The notes beneath the pieces are model-generated. The model made no database searches, was not told the DNA's origin, and saw only the letters and a list, made by a program, of their open reading frames with translations. Source: Bosea sp. RAC05 (GTDB lineage Bacteria; Pseudomonadota; Alphaproteobacteria; Rhizobiales; Beijerinckiaceae). From it: 64,000 nucleotides of DNA. Each line of letters opens with the position of its first letter. Positions within the stretch are counted from its first letter, which is position 1. The position numbers and the translations under genes were made by a program. Of the stretch, positions 32,804 to 42,625 are shown in pieces. The stretch covers positions 4,388,001-4,452,000 of the forward strand of contig NZ_CP016464.1 of assembly GCF_001713455.1 (NCBI RefSeq), in the 5' to 3' direction.

Positions 32804-33874
32804 CTACGAGAACGCCGCCTTCAGGTCGAGGGTCCCGACCTGTCCGATCGCTTCGTAATTGCGCTTCAGCCAGCGCTTGGCCGCAGCCCGGCCGATGTCG
32901 CGCAGACGCAGCAGGAAATCCCAGTCCGCGTTGAGCCGCGAGGAGGAGGTCATCTCCGCCAGCGGCGGGCCGCCGTCGATCCGGTGCATCAGCACGCGCT
33001 TGTACTCGGTCTTGTCGAGCTTGCCGCCATCGACCAGCCGGTTGACGAAGTCGATCGCGCGCAGCTCGCGCAGCAGCGAAGCGTTAAAGGTGATTTCGTT
33101 CAGCCGGTCCTGAATGTCGCGCGCCTTGGTCGGCAGGTCCTTGCGCAGCAGCGGGTTGATCTGCACCAGCAGGATGTCGTCGCCCGCCGCCTCGTAGAAC
33201 AGCGGGAAGAGCGCCGGATTGCCCATATAGCCGCCGTCCCAATAGGCCTCCTTGCCGATCTCGACCGCCTGGAACAGCATCGGCAGGCAGGCCGAGGCCA
33301 TCAGATGGTCGGGCGTCAGCTCCGGGCCGTTGAACAGCCTGATCTTGCCGGTGCGGACATTGGTGGCGGCGATGAAGAGCTTCACCTGCGTGCAGGCGCG
33401 CACCTTGTCGAAATCGATCAGGTCCGCGATCACGCCGCGCAGCGGATTGATGTTGAGCGGGTTGATGTCGTAGGGGCTCGCCACCTTCGAGAACATCTCG
33501 AACCAGATCATGCCCGGCGGCACGCCGTTGGAGCCGCCCCAGGCACCCAGCATCGTGTCGATCAGCGAGCGCTCCGAACCGCCATATTTGCCGTCGACGC
33601 TGATCGCCCGCCAGAACGCCTCGAGCTTGCCGCGCGCACCGTCCGCGCCGCCCTCGATCCAGCCCTCCGCCAGCACGACCGCGTTCATCGCCCCGGCGCT
33701 GGTGCCCGACAGGGCCTCGATGGCGAGCCGCCCGTCTTCGAGGATCGCGTCGAGCACGCCCCAGGTGAAGGCGCCATGCGCGCCTCCGCCCTGCAGGGCG
33801 AGCGAGACCGATTTCCGCGCCTTCGGGCCGGCGAGCCCGAGACGGGGCGCCGCCGCCGTCTTGCGGCCGCTCAC
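32804..33874 (-). CDS. Patatin-like phospholipase
   Basis: 356 residues. Oxyanion hole motif LALQGGGAHGAFTWGVLDAI, nucleophile elbow G-T-S-A-G in ALSGTSAGAMNAVVLAEG, and catalytic Asp in YWDGGYMGNPALFPLF form the Ser-Asp dyad of bacterial patatins. The GTG start overlaps the bdhA stop (GTGA), so it is translationally coupled to 3-hydroxybutyrate dehydrogenase. That pairing, known in other Hyphomicrobiales, suggests a role in lipid or PHB-granule turnover, but this is inference. No signal peptide; cytoplasmic. Confidence 0.9.
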   Translation of the reverse strand: MSGRKTAAAPRLGLAGPKARKSVSLALQGGGAHGAFTWGVLDAILEDGRLAIEALSGTSAGAMNAVVLAEGWIEGGADGARGKLEAFWRAISVDGKYGGSERSLIDTMLGAWGGSNGVPPGMIWFEMFSKVASPYDINPLNINPLRGVIADLIDFDKVRACTQVKLFIAATNVRTGKIRLFNGPELTPDHLMASACLPMLFQAVEIGKEAYWDGGYMGNPALFPLFYEAAGDDILLVQINPLLRKDLPTKARDIQDRLNEITFNASLLRELRAIDFVNRLVDGGKLDKTEYKRVLMHRIDGGPPLAEMTSSSRLNADWDFLLRLRDIGRAAAKRWLKRNYEAIGQVGTLDLKAAFS

Positions 33875-34656
33875 GCGGCGGTCCAGCCGCCATCCATCGG
33901 CAGCGTCGTGCCGGTGATGGACTTGGCCGCGTCGGTGCAGAGGAAGACGGCGAGCGCCGCGACCTGCTCGACCGTGACGAACTCCTTGGTCGGCTGCGCC
34001 GTCAGCAGCACGTCGTTGATGACCTGCTCCTTGGTCAGCCCGCGCGCCTTCATCGTGTCGGGGATCTGCTTCTCGACCAGCGGCGTCCAGACATAGCCGG
34101 GCGCGATCGCGTTCACCGTGATGCCCTTGGTCGCGACCTCGAGCGCCACCGTCTTGGTGAAGCCGGCGATGCCGTGCTTGGCGGCGACATAGGCGGACTT
34201 GAAGGGCGAGGCGACGAAGGCATGCGCCGAGGCGGTGTTGATGATCCGGCCCCAGCCCTTCGCCTTCATCTTCGGCAGCGCGGCGCGGGTGGTGTGGAAG
34301 GCCGAGGACAGGTTGATCGCGATGATCTGGTCCCATTTCGCCAGCGGGAACTCGTCCACCGGCGCGACATGCTGGATGCCGGCATTGTTGACGAGGATGT
34401 CGACCGCCCCGAACTCGGCCTCCGCCTGCGCGATGAAGCCGGCGATCTCCTCGGGCTTGGTCATGTCGGCAGCCGAGAACAGCACCTTGACGCCGAACTC
34501 GTTGGCCAGCTCGGAGCGCAGCTTCTCGGCTTCGTCGGCCGGCAGGATGCCGTTGATGACGAGATGGGCCCCTTCCTTGGCCAGCGCCCTCGCATAGGCG
34601 AGCCCGATGCCCGAGGTCGAACCGGTGATGGCAGCCGCGCGGTCTTTGAGAAACAT
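33871..34656 (-). CDS. bdhA: D-3-hydroxybutyrate dehydrogenase
   Basis: 261 residues, SDR that interconverts D-3-hydroxybutyrate and acetoacetate with NAD. AAAITGSTSGIGLAYARALA, NNAGIQHVAPVDEFPLAKWD, SAHAFVASPFKSAYVAAKHG (catalytic Ser/Tyr/Lys region), VWTPLVEKQIPDTMKARGLT and AQPTKEFVTVEQVAALA are diagnostic of bacterial 3-HB dehydrogenases. I take ATG 34656; a TTG nine bases upstream sits at a better distance from AGGAG and remains possible. Overlaps the downstream patatin-like gene. Confidence 0.92.
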   Translation of the reverse strand: MFLKDRAAAITGSTSGIGLAYARALAKEGAHLVINGILPADEAEKLRSELANEFGVKVLFSAADMTKPEEIAGFIAQAEAEFGAVDILVNNAGIQHVAPVDEFPLAKWDQIIAINLSSAFHTTRAALPKMKAKGWGRIINTASAHAFVASPFKSAYVAAKHGIAGFTKTVALEVATKGITVNAIAPGYVWTPLVEKQIPDTMKARGLTKEQVINDVLLTAQPTKEFVTVEQVAALAVFLCTDAAKSITGTTLPMDGGWTAA

Positions 34657-34784
34657 CGGCGTCAAGGCTCCTGACAATCGCTTCGAAAATGCTTAGGTTC
34701 GGGCCGGACAGGGCAGCGCCGCCGCGGCGCGACCGCCCGGACAGGAACGCGCGCACGTTGCCCGATGACCCTTCGCAACGCAAC

Positions 34785-35327
34785 ATGACCAAAATGCAGC
34801 CGCACGCCCACAGCCATGGCGATCATGACCATGCCTCCCACGATGACGGCGGGTGCCGGCACGCCCATGATCACCGCACCCATGCGGCGCAAGCCCTGGC
34901 CCGGGCCGAGCAGATCTGCCGCGAGCGCGGCCTGCGCCTGACGCCGATCCGCGCCAAGGCGCTGCAGGCGCTCCATGCCGATCACCGCCCCGTCGGAGCC
35001 TATGATCTCGCCGACCGCATCTCGCCGGAGGGCGGGCGGCGCCTCGCTCCGATCTCGATCTATCGCGCGCTTGATTTCCTGGTCGAGCAGGGCTTCGTGC
35101 ACCGCCTCTCCTCGCGCAACGCCTATGTCGCCTGCCTGCACGGCCATGGCGCCGACGAGGTCGTCGCCTTCCTGATCTGCGAGGCCTGCGGCGGCGTCGA
35201 CGAGGATTCCTCGCCCGCGATGAAGCAGGCCGTCGCCGCCATCGCCCAGTCACGCCAGTTTGCACCCTCCCATCAGGTCGTCGAGATCGTCGGGCGCTGC
35301 GAGCATTGCCGGAACCTGCAATCATGA
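34785..35327 (+). CDS. Fur-family regulator, probably zinc-responsive (Zur-like)
   Basis: About 180 residues. A histidine-rich N-terminus ([17 protein letters not shown] and more) precedes the winged-helix domain ([40 protein letters not shown]) and the metal-binding dimer domain with CEACGG and CEHCRN cysteine pairs. CxxC pairs plus [12 protein letters not shown] favour Zur over Fur. The His-rich leader may buffer or sense zinc. Start uncertain (34785 or 34794; no good ribosome site). Divergent from bdhA; 28 bp ahead of ispG on the same strand, which may mean co-transcription. Confidence 0.85.
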   Translation: MTKMQPHAHSHGDHDHASHDDGGCRHAHDHRTHAAQALARAEQICRERGLRLTPIRAKALQALHADHRPVGAYDLADRISPEGGRRLAPISIYRALDFLVEQGFVHRLSSRNAYVACLHGHGADEVVAFLICEACGGVDEDSSPAMKQAVAAIAQSRQFAPSHQVVEIVGRCEHCRNLQS

Positions 35328-35355
35328 GCGGATCGCACGAGACGGAGCACGGCCG

Positions 35356-36630
35356 ATGAACGAGCGGGCCCTTCCCTGCCTGGGTGCCGAACAGTCCGGG
35401 CCGCAGCCACGGCACCTGACCGTGCCCGTGCGCGTCGGCAACGTGCTGGTCGGCGGCGGCGCGCCGATCGTCGTCCAGTCGATGACCAACACCGACACCG
35501 CAGACATCGCCGGCACCGTCGCGCAGGTCGCCGCGCTGGCCCGGCAGGGCTCCGAGCTCGTCCGCATCACCGTGGACCGGGACGAGGCTGCGGCCGCCGT
35601 GCCGAAGATCCGCGAACGGCTCGACCGTATCGGCATCGACGTGCCGTTGATCGGCGACTTCCACTACATCGGCCACAAGCTGCTGGCGGAGCATCCCGCC
35701 TGCGCCGAGGCCCTGGCGAAATACCGCATCAACCCCGGCAATGTCGGCTTCAAGGACAAGAAGGACCGCCAGTTCGGCCAGATCGTCGAACTCGCGATCA
35801 AGCATGGCAAGGCGGTCCGCATCGGCGCCAACTGGGGCTCGCTCGACCAGGAACTGCTGACCGCGCTGATGGACGAGAACGCGCTCCAGCCGCGCCCGCT
35901 CGACGCCCGCGCCATCATGCGCGAGGCGATGGTCCAGTCCGCCCTGCTCTCGGCCGTGCGGGCCGAGGAGATCGGGCTGGGCAAGGACCAGATCATCCTC
36001 TCCGCCAAGGTCTCGGGCGTGCAGGACCTGATCACGGTCTACCGCATGCTGGCGCAGCGCTCCGACTACGCCATCCATCTCGGCCTCACCGAGGCCGGCA
36101 TGGGCTCCAAGGGCATCGTCGCCTCCTCGGCGGCGCTCGGCATCCTCCTGCAGGAGGGGATCGGCGACACGATCCGCTTCTCGCTGACGCCCGAGCCCGG
36201 CGGCGATCGCACGCTCGAGGTCAAGGCGGCGCAGGAACTGCTCCAGACCATGGGCTTCCGCGCCTTCGTGCCGCAGGTCGCGGCCTGCCCCGGCTGCGGG
36301 CGCACCACCTCGACCGTGTTCCAGGAGCTCGCCCGCGACATCCAGGACTGGATCGCTGGCTCGATGCAGGACTGGAAGACGCGCTATCCCGGCGTCGAGG
36401 CGCTGAACGTCGCGGTGATGGGCTGCATCGTCAACGGGCCGGGCGAATCGAAGCACGCCGATATCGGCATTTCCCTGCCGGGCACCGGCGAGGAGCCGAC
36501 CGCCCCGGTCTTCGTCGACGGCAAGAAGGTCAAGACGCTGCGCGGCCCCGGCATCGCCGCCGAATTCAAAACGATGGTCGAGGATTACGTCACGCAACGC
36601 TACGGCCGGCGTGTCGATGCGGCGGAATAG
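35356..36630 (+). CDS. ispG: (E)-4-hydroxy-3-methylbut-2-enyl-diphosphate synthase
   Basis: 424 residues. Makes HMBPP from MEcPP in the MEP isoprenoid pathway, using a [4Fe-4S] cluster. [20 protein letters not shown] at the N-terminus, [29 protein letters not shown] TIM-barrel segments and the cluster cysteines in [15 protein letters not shown] (near residue 310) and [20 protein letters not shown] (near 355). Family length about 370-430. The first ~17 residues are an extra leader. Complete. Confidence 0.96.
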   Translation: MNERALPCLGAEQSGPQPRHLTVPVRVGNVLVGGGAPIVVQSMTNTDTADIAGTVAQVAALARQGSELVRITVDRDEAAAAVPKIRERLDRIGIDVPLIGDFHYIGHKLLAEHPACAEALAKYRINPGNVGFKDKKDRQFGQIVELAIKHGKAVRIGANWGSLDQELLTALMDENALQPRPLDARAIMREAMVQSALLSAVRAEEIGLGKDQIILSAKVSGVQDLITVYRMLAQRSDYAIHLGLTEAGMGSKGIVASSAALGILLQEGIGDTIRFSLTPEPGGDRTLEVKAAQELLQTMGFRAFVPQVAACPGCGRTTSTVFQELARDIQDWIAGSMQDWKTRYPGVEALNVAVMGCIVNGPGESKHADIGISLPGTGEEPTAPVFVDGKKVKTLRGPGIAAEFKTMVEDYVTQRYGRRVDAAE

Positions 36631-36746
36631 CGACGCGGCAGGACAGCGGCCCTGTGCCGAATGCATGACAGTGCCTTTGCGTGATCACGGCATTGTGCTA
36701 GAGGCCCCGGCCTTTCGCTGCAGCGCAGCGCGCGCGGAGATCCCCG

Positions 36747-38747
36747 ATGGGGCATGACCTGACGAATCCTCCGACCCCTCAGGGGGAGGATTCCCGTTTC
36801 GGCCTGGACAACGGACAGAACGGGCAGCACGGCCCGTCCAAGCACAGCCATGGCAGCTATGCCGCGCTGGCGCTGGGCGCGCTCGGCGTCGTCTATGGCG
36901 ACATCGGCACGAGCCCGCTCTACGCGCTGCGCGAGACCGTCCTGGCCGCCACCGGCGCGGCCTCGGGTGGCCATGGCGGCGGAAGCGCCGTCATGCTGGC
37001 GGCCCCGGTTCCGCGCGAGGTCATCATCGGCGTGCTGTCGCTGATCCTGTGGTCGCTGGTGATCGTGGTGACGCTCAAATACGTCGTCCTGCTGCTCAGC
37101 GCCGACAACAACGGCGAGGGCGGCACGCTCACCCTCGTCGCCCTGGCGCAGCGCGCGCTCGGGCGCATGCGCGGCGGCGTCGTGCTCTTCCTCGGCATGG
37201 CCGGCGCTGCCCTGTTCTACGGCGATGCCGTCATCACCCCGGCGATTTCGGTTCTCTCGGCGGTGGAGGGCATCAAGCTCGTGACGCCGGCGCTGAACGA
37301 CTATGTCGTGATGATCGCCTCGGGCATCCTAATCGCGCTGTTCCTGGTCCAGAGCCGCGGCACGGCGAAGGTGGCGAATTTCTTCGGCCCGCTGATGATG
37401 ATCTGGTTCCTGACCCTGGCGGGGCTGGGCATCTACCACATCGCCGACGATGTCGGCGTCTTCGCCTCGATCAACCCCTATTGGGGCTTCCGCTTCTTCT
37501 ACGACCATCCCGGCGTCTCGCTGGCCGTGCTCGGCTCGGTCTGTCTGGCGGTCACCGGGGCGGAGGCGCTCTATGCCGATATGGGCCATTTCGGCCGCGG
37601 GCCGATCCGCAGCGCCTGGATCTGGATGGTCTTCCCCGCCCTCTGGCTGAACTATCTCGGCCAGGGCGCGCTGATCCTGTCCGACCCGACCGCGATCGAC
37701 AACCCGTTCTACAAGCTGGCTCCGGACGGCTTCATCCTGCCGCTCGTGATCATGGCGACGATCGCCACCATCATCGCCAGCCAGGCGGTGATCACCGGCG
37801 CCTTCTCGCTGACCCGCCAGGCGATCCAGCTCGGCCTGCTGCCGCGCCTCGAGATCCGCCACACCTCCGAGACCACCTCCGGGCAGATCTACATCCCGCG
37901 CATCAACATGATGCTGCTGGTCGTCGTGCTGCTGCTGGTCTGGACCTTCCGGACCTCGTCGAACCTCTCCCACGCCTATGGCATCTCGGTCTTCGGCGCG
38001 ATGATGGTGGATTCGCTGCTGGCCTTCATCGTGATCTGGAAGGGCTGGCGCTGGTCGCTGGCCGCGACGCTCGCCGTGGTCGCGCCCTTCCTGATCATCG
38101 ACGTGGCCTTCTTCTCGGCCAACATGCTGAAGCTCTTCAGCGGCGGCTATGTCCCGGTGCTGCTGGCTGTCATCCTCGTCGTCCTGATGTGGACCTGGGT
38201 GCGCGGCACCAAGATCCTCTTCGACAAGACCCGCAAGACCGACGTGCCGCTGCTCGAGCTCGTCGGCATGCTCTCCAAGAGCCCGCCCTACCGGGTCAAG
38301 GGCATGGCCGTGTTCCTGACCAGCGACCCCGAGACCGCGCCGGCCTCGCTGCTGCACAACCTCAAGCACAACAAGGTCCTGCACGAGCGCAACGTCATCC
38401 TCACCGTGCGCTCGGCCGACACGCCGCGCGTCGCCGAGGAGGAGCGCGTGCGCCTCTCCCGCATCACCGACGACTTCTGGCGGGTCGATCTGGTCTATGG
38501 CTACATGGAGAGCCCGAACGTGCCCAAGGGGCTGGCCGTGCTGCGCAAGCAGGGCTTCAAGTTCGACATCATGTCGACCTCGTTCTTCCTCTCGCGCCGC
38601 TCGATCAAGGCCTCGCCGCAATCGGGCATGCCGGTCTGGCAGGACAACCTCTACATCTCGCTGACCAAGAGCGCGACCGACGCCACGAGCTTCTTCCAGA
38701 TCCCGACCGGCCGCGTCGTCGAGGTCGGGACTCAGGTCACGGTGTAA
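36747..38747 (+). CDS. kup: Low-affinity potassium transporter Kup
   Basis: 666 residues. [20 protein letters not shown] is the Kup signature at the first helix; about 12 helices follow with [59 protein letters not shown] and [13 protein letters not shown]; a ~200-residue cytoplasmic tail includes [20 protein letters not shown]. Proton-coupled K+ uptake. GGAGA ribosome site. Ends 7 bp before a family A repeat. A hydrophilic ~30-residue leader is present before the first helix. Confidence 0.96.
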   Translation: MGHDLTNPPTPQGEDSRFGLDNGQNGQHGPSKHSHGSYAALALGALGVVYGDIGTSPLYALRETVLAATGAASGGHGGGSAVMLAAPVPREVIIGVLSLILWSLVIVVTLKYVVLLLSADNNGEGGTLTLVALAQRALGRMRGGVVLFLGMAGAALFYGDAVITPAISVLSAVEGIKLVTPALNDYVVMIASGILIALFLVQSRGTAKVANFFGPLMMIWFLTLAGLGIYHIADDVGVFASINPYWGFRFFYDHPGVSLAVLGSVCLAVTGAEALYADMGHFGRGPIRSAWIWMVFPALWLNYLGQGALILSDPTAIDNPFYKLAPDGFILPLVIMATIATIIASQAVITGAFSLTRQAIQLGLLPRLEIRHTSETTSGQIYIPRINMMLLVVVLLLVWTFRTSSNLSHAYGISVFGAMMVDSLLAFIVIWKGWRWSLAATLAVVAPFLIIDVAFFSANMLKLFSGGYVPVLLAVILVVLMWTWVRGTKILFDKTRKTDVPLLELVGMLSKSPPYRVKGMAVFLTSDPETAPASLLHNLKHNKVLHERNVILTVRSADTPRVAEEERVRLSRITDDFWRVDLVYGYMESPNVPKGLAVLRKQGFKFDIMSTSFFLSRRSIKASPQSGMPVWQDNLYISLTKSATDATSFFQIPTGRVVEVGTQVTV

Positions 38748-38754
38748 CAGCTCG

Positions 38755-38837
38755 CCGTCATTGCGAGCGTAGCGAAGCAATCCAGAGCCGCAGCGCTCGA
38801 CGTCCCCTGGATTGTTTCGCTACGCTCGCAATGACGG
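38755..38837. repeat. Dispersed palindromic element, family A, copy 5 of the intergenic type
   Basis: CCGTCATTGCGAGCGTAGCG to CGCTCGCAATGACGG; the arm carries a compensating change (GCGTAGCG / CGCTACGC) relative to other copies, so pairing is preserved. Lies between convergent kup and the EamA gene. Confidence 0.9.
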
Positions 38838-38844
38838 CCTAAAG

Positions 38845-39762
38845 TCAATCAATCCGCGCCGCCGTCTCCGGCAACTTCCGCACGCGCTCGCGATAGAGCA
38901 GGTAGAGGCCGGAGGAGATGACGATCGTCGCGCCGGCGAAGGTCCAGCCATCCGGGAACTGGCCGAAGACGAACCAGCCCAGCACGATCATCCAGACGAT
39001 CTGCGAATAGATGAAGGGCGCCAGCACGGTTGCCGGCGCGAGCCGGTGCGCCAGGATCAGCAGCCAGTGGCCGAAGCCGCCGAGCAGCCCGGTCCCCAGC
39101 AGGATCGCCCAGGCAAGCGGCGTCTGCGGCATCGACCAGACGAAGGGGATCACCGGCAGCATGACGAGCGTCCCGGCGACGCCGGAATAGACCATCGTCG
39201 TCTCGGGCGGATCATGGGCGGCGAGCTGGCGCGTCGCGAGCACATAGAAGCTGTAGCAGATGCAGCCGAAGACGCTGAGGATCGCAGCCGGATGCATGCC
39301 GCCGAAGCCCGGCCGCGTGATCACCAGCACGCCGAGGAAGCCGACCGCGATTGCCGCCATGCGGCGCGGCCCCGGCCATTCGCCGAGCAGGGGTCCCGCC
39401 ACCAGCGCCACCAGCAGCGGTCCCGCGAACATGATCGAGACGGTCTCCGCGAGCTGGAGATACTTGATCGCGATGAAGTTGAGGACGGTCGAGCCGAGCA
39501 GCAGCAGCGACCGCACGCCCTGCAGCACCGGCCGCTTCGTCCGCAGCACGCCCGGCCGGCTCCACGGATTCAGCAGCACCAGCACCAGCACCATGCTGCC
39601 GGCATAGCGCACGAACACCGTCTGCAGCGGGTCCATATGCGCCGAGAGCCATTTGGCGCTGGCGTCGAGCAGGGCGAAGAACAGCATCGCGCCGCAGATC
39701 AGCCCGATGGCGATCAGCCGCGAGCGGCGCGTTTCCGGAAGATGGCTGGAGGCGGCGGGCAA
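38845..39762 (-). CDS. EamA-domain (DMT superfamily) transporter
   Basis: 305 residues with ten predicted helices in two EamA repeats: LIAIGLICGAMLFFALLDAS, SAKWLSAHMDPLQTVFVRY, GLAIAVGFLGVLVITRP-like end of repeat one, VLAPFIYSQIVWMIVLGWFV in repeat two. Probably an inner-membrane metabolite exporter; substrate unknown. Start is a TTG with a modest ribosome site; no other start lies before the first helix. Ends with a short basic tail. Confidence 0.85.
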   Translation of the reverse strand: MPAASSHLPETRRSRLIAIGLICGAMLFFALLDASAKWLSAHMDPLQTVFVRYAGSMVLVLVLLNPWSRPGVLRTKRPVLQGVRSLLLLGSTVLNFIAIKYLQLAETVSIMFAGPLLVALVAGPLLGEWPGPRRMAAIAVGFLGVLVITRPGFGGMHPAAILSVFGCICYSFYVLATRQLAAHDPPETTMVYSGVAGTLVMLPVIPFVWSMPQTPLAWAILLGTGLLGGFGHWLLILAHRLAPATVLAPFIYSQIVWMIVLGWFVFGQFPDGWTFAGATIVISSGLYLLYRERVRKLPETAARID

Positions 39763-39888
39763 TTCGGGTCCGTCGAGGGGCGGCGAGAATGGCCGCGCCA
39801 GAGTGGACCGATTTGCGCCGGCGGGCCAGCGGCACGACGCATGCGCTCCATGCGCCGCCCGGGTTCGGCGGCGGCGGCGTGTGCCGGC

Positions 39889-40371
39889 TCAGGCGTCGCT
39901 GTCGGCCTCGTCGCCATCCGCTTCGGCGTCGTCCACGTCGACACCGGCCTTGGAGAGGCCCTTGGCGGCCTTGCGCAGCAGCCGGCGCAACTGCTTGCGC
40001 TCCTTGCCGTCGAGACGGTCGAGCAGTTCCTCCTCGACCTGCGTCCAGACCGCATCGAGCGCCTGCGCCGTCTTGTGGCCGCTCTCGGTGAGGGCGACCT
40101 GCACGAGACGCCCGTCGCGGCCGCCGCCCTCGCGCGTCACCAGCCCCTGCAGCGACAGCCGGCCAATGGTCTTGGAGACGGTCGGCGGCTTGACCCTGAG
40201 CAGCGAGGCGAGCTCGCCCATCGTCATCGGCGCGGGCTGCAAGGCCTTCAGCGCCTGCTCCTGGCCCGGGAAGAGGCCTAGCGCGTTGAGACGTTCGCCC
40301 ATGCGGGCGCGGTGCAGGCGCGCGGTGACGAGCAAGGCCCGGCCGACGCTCTTTTCGAGTGCCTTGGTCAT
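39889..40371 (-). CDS. MarR-family transcriptional regulator
   Basis: 160 residues. Winged helix: GLFPGQEQALKALQPAPMTM, GELASLLRVKPPTVSKTIGR, LSLQGLVTREGGGRDGRLVQ (recognition helix and wing), then a dimerising helical C-terminus. It ends in an unusual acidic tail, VDVDDAEADGDEADSDA. ATG 40371 follows GGGGA at a suitable distance. Neighbours on the same strand are the oxidoreductase upstream (40490) and the EamA exporter downstream; any of these may be its target. Confidence 0.88.
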   Translation of the reverse strand: MTKALEKSVGRALLVTARLHRARMGERLNALGLFPGQEQALKALQPAPMTMGELASLLRVKPPTVSKTIGRLSLQGLVTREGGGRDGRLVQVALTESGHKTAQALDAVWTQVEEELLDRLDGKERKQLRRLLRKAAKGLSKAGVDVDDAEADGDEADSDA

Positions 40372-40489
40372 CTCGCGCGATCCCCAGCTCAACCTCGGTC
40401 TCGATCCTTATGCGGATCAGGAAGTCGCTTCGCCGGCTGCCTGTTCGCGCGCCAAGATGACAGTGTGATGACAGCCTTCGCGGCCGCTG

Positions 40490-41071
40490 TCACAGTGCCC
40501 GCATCCGCTCCGTCACCGAAGCCAGGAAGGCCGCCCGACTCTCCGGCGTCGCCCGGTTCATGTCGTAATGGGCGAGATAGCGCGGCCGCGCCGTCGGGTG
40601 GCAGACCGCCCGCAGCACCCGGCAGACCGCCTTGCGCGGCGGGTCGCCCATCAGAAAGGCGCGCCAGCGCGTGCCGCCATAGGTGGTGACGGCGACGAGC
40701 TTGCGGATGGTCCAGAGATTGGGCCGGACCTTGCCATCGACCAGCTTGAAGGAGATGCCGGGCAGGAAGACGCGGTCGAAGAAGCCCTTCAGGATCGCCG
40801 GATAGCCGAAATTCCAGACCGGGAAGCACAGCACCAGCGCCTCGGCCGCCTGCACCCGGGCGACATAGCCGGCGACGGGATCGGTGTTCGTGGCGAGGTC
40901 ATGATAGCCGACACGCTCGGCCCGGCTCAGCAGCGGATCGAAGCCCTCCGCATAGAGATCGCAGTCGTCGACCTCGTGTCCAGCCGCCATCAGGGTCTCG
41001 ACCACCGCGGCATGCAGCGCGGCGCCGTAGCTCTCGGGATTGGGATGGGCATAGAGGACGAGCACGCGCAT
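40490..41071 (-). CDS. NAD(P)H dehydrogenase (quinone)-like flavoprotein
   Basis: 193 residues, flavodoxin-like fold of the NQO1/MdaB/KefF group: VLVLYAHPNPESYGAALHAA (FMN/FAD phosphate loop), ALVLCFPVWNFGYPAILKGF (the conserved W-F/W-P strand), FDRVFLPGISFKL. Two-electron reduction of quinones or nitro/azo compounds is the family activity. Begins 2 bp after the stop codon of the FAD-linked oxidase gene, so the two are one transcript. Confidence 0.88.
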   Translation of the reverse strand: MRVLVLYAHPNPESYGAALHAAVVETLMAAGHEVDDCDLYAEGFDPLLSRAERVGYHDLATNTDPVAGYVARVQAAEALVLCFPVWNFGYPAILKGFFDRVFLPGISFKLVDGKVRPNLWTIRKLVAVTTYGGTRWRAFLMGDPPRKAVCRVLRAVCHPTARPRYLAHYDMNRATPESRAAFLASVTERMRAL

Positions 41072-41073
41072 CC

Positions 41074-42498
41074 TTAGCCGACCCCGGCTTCGGACAGGCT
41101 GCGGAACAGGAAGGTGCCGCCCGCACGGTAGTCATAGGAGGGGTCTTCCCAGGCGATCATCTTGCCCGGGTTGAGCAGGCCCTGCGGGTCCGCCTCGCGC
41201 TTGAAGGCGAGCTGCGCCTCGTCGGTCTGCTTCATGCCGCCCTCCTCCAGCGTGTAGCGGTGCGGATTGAAGATCGGCGCGCCCATCTCCTCATGGATCG
41301 TCATGATCTCCTCCAGTCGCTCCTCCGTGGTGAAGCGCACCAGCGGCAGGCCGAAGCAGGTGACCTTGCCGTCGAAGCGGACGAATTCGAGATGGCAGAT
41401 CACCTCGTCCCCGAAGCGGGCATGGATGGCCTCGACCAACTCGACTTGGTTGGGGAAGGGATAGAGAACCTGCAGATAGGTGATCGCAGGATCGACCCGC
41501 AGCGCCCGCAGCGTGGTGTGGTTCCAGCCCAGCTCGTAAGCCGGCGGCAGGCCCTTCGCTTCTTCCGGCGACAGCTTGTCCGAGCGGAGCAGCAGCTCCG
41601 CGCCCTTGAAGCGCCGCGCATAGGCCGCGAGCGACTCGACCGCGAAATCGGCGACCATGACGATGACGAGATGGCTGTCGCGCGGCAGGAACTTGCGGTG
41701 GCGCAGGAAATAGTCGTGCGGCGCCGGCGCTGCGACGACGCAGAGGTTCTTCAGCGCCAGCCCGTCCTGCTCGCCGAGGCTGTTGGCGAACTCGGTCGCC
41801 GCGCGCAGGGTGGGAAAGCCCAGGATCGCATCGACCCACTCATAGGCCGGCCCGAGCGGCATCTCGACCTGGGTGATGATGCCGTTGGTGCCATAGGCAT
41901 GGGCGACCTTGTGCAGGTCCTCGCCCTGCAATTCGAGGATGCGTGGGCTTGCCTCCATCGTCGCGACCCTCAGCCGGATGATGTTGCCCCAGTCGCGCAA
42001 CCCCCCCCATTTGATCGATCCGACGCCGCCCGAGCCGCCGGCGATGAAGCCGCCGATCGAGGCCGTCTGGTAGGTCGAGGGGTGCAGCCGCAATTCCTGC
42101 CGCGAATGGGCCCGCGTCTGCTCGTCGATCCGGGCCATGATCGCACCGGGCTCCGCGACATAGCGGCCGGGCGCGATGTCGAGCACCTTGTCGAAGCCCG
42201 AGAGATCGAGCAGCACCCCGCCCGAGAGCGGCATGGCCTGTCCGTAATTGCCGGTCCCCGTGCCGCGCGGCGTCACGGGGATGCCGAGTTCGTGGCAGGC
42301 GGCGAGCACCTCCAGCACCTGCGCCTCGCTTGTCGGCGAGACCACGAGGTCTGCGGTGACATGGTCGAGCTGCCGCTTCAGCACCGGCGAGTACCAGAAG
42401 AAGTCGCGGCTCTTCTGCTTCACCAGCGCCGGATTATCCTCGCTGCGGATCGCGCCGAGGCGGGCCTTGAGCGCGGCGATGTCGTAGCGGGTGGTCAT
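41074..42498 (-). CDS. FAD-linked oxidase (GlcD-like)
   Basis: 474 residues, FAD-binding PCMH-type oxidoreductase. FAD domain: LGIPVTPRGTGTGNYGQAMP, SGGVLLDLSGFDKVLDI, TASIGGFIAGGSGGVGSIKW, GTNGIITQVEMPLG; C-terminal oxidase cap with FNPHRYTLEEGG and LNPGKMIAW. The family oxidises 2-hydroxy acids such as glycolate or D-lactate. I chose ATG 42498 because the N-terminal extension available upstream is read through a palindromic repeat. Co-directional with the cytosine deaminase-like gene. Confidence 0.88.
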   Translation of the reverse strand: MTTRYDIAALKARLGAIRSEDNPALVKQKSRDFFWYSPVLKRQLDHVTADLVVSPTSEAQVLEVLAACHELGIPVTPRGTGTGNYGQAMPLSGGVLLDLSGFDKVLDIAPGRYVAEPGAIMARIDEQTRAHSRQELRLHPSTYQTASIGGFIAGGSGGVGSIKWGGLRDWGNIIRLRVATMEASPRILELQGEDLHKVAHAYGTNGIITQVEMPLGPAYEWVDAILGFPTLRAATEFANSLGEQDGLALKNLCVVAAPAPHDYFLRHRKFLPRDSHLVIVMVADFAVESLAAYARRFKGAELLLRSDKLSPEEAKGLPPAYELGWNHTTLRALRVDPAITYLQVLYPFPNQVELVEAIHARFGDEVICHLEFVRFDGKVTCFGLPLVRFTTEERLEEIMTIHEEMGAPIFNPHRYTLEEGGMKQTDEAQLAFKREADPQGLLNPGKMIAWEDPSYDYRAGGTFLFRSLSEAGVG

Positions 42499-42512
42499 GT
42501 GATGCGGCTCCA

Positions 42513-42607
42513 CCGTCATGCTCGCCCTTGTGGCGAGCATCCACGCCTTGAACTCAGGTCTCGACAAACGAAGACGTGGATGGTCGGGACAAGCCCGACC
42601 ATGACGG
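42513..42607. repeat. Dispersed palindromic element, family D, copy 1
   Basis: CCGTCATGCTCGCCCTTGTG to CAAGCCCGACCATGACGG with inner arms CATCCACGCCTTGA / GACGTGGATG. Same family as the element at 58549. Lies between the amidohydrolase and oxidase genes. Confidence 0.85.
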
Positions 42608-42625
42608 TCAGGGCGAACAAGAGAC

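Noticed and set aside
36631..36746. Riboswitch or promoter ahead of kup
   Set aside because: The gap has no hairpin set or consensus I could match; a TTGCGT / TAGAGG pair is present but too weak to call.
1490..38837. Recurring palindromes as a CRISPR array
   Set aside because: Copies are kilobases apart, palindromic, and not interspersed with unique spacers of constant length; no cas genes.
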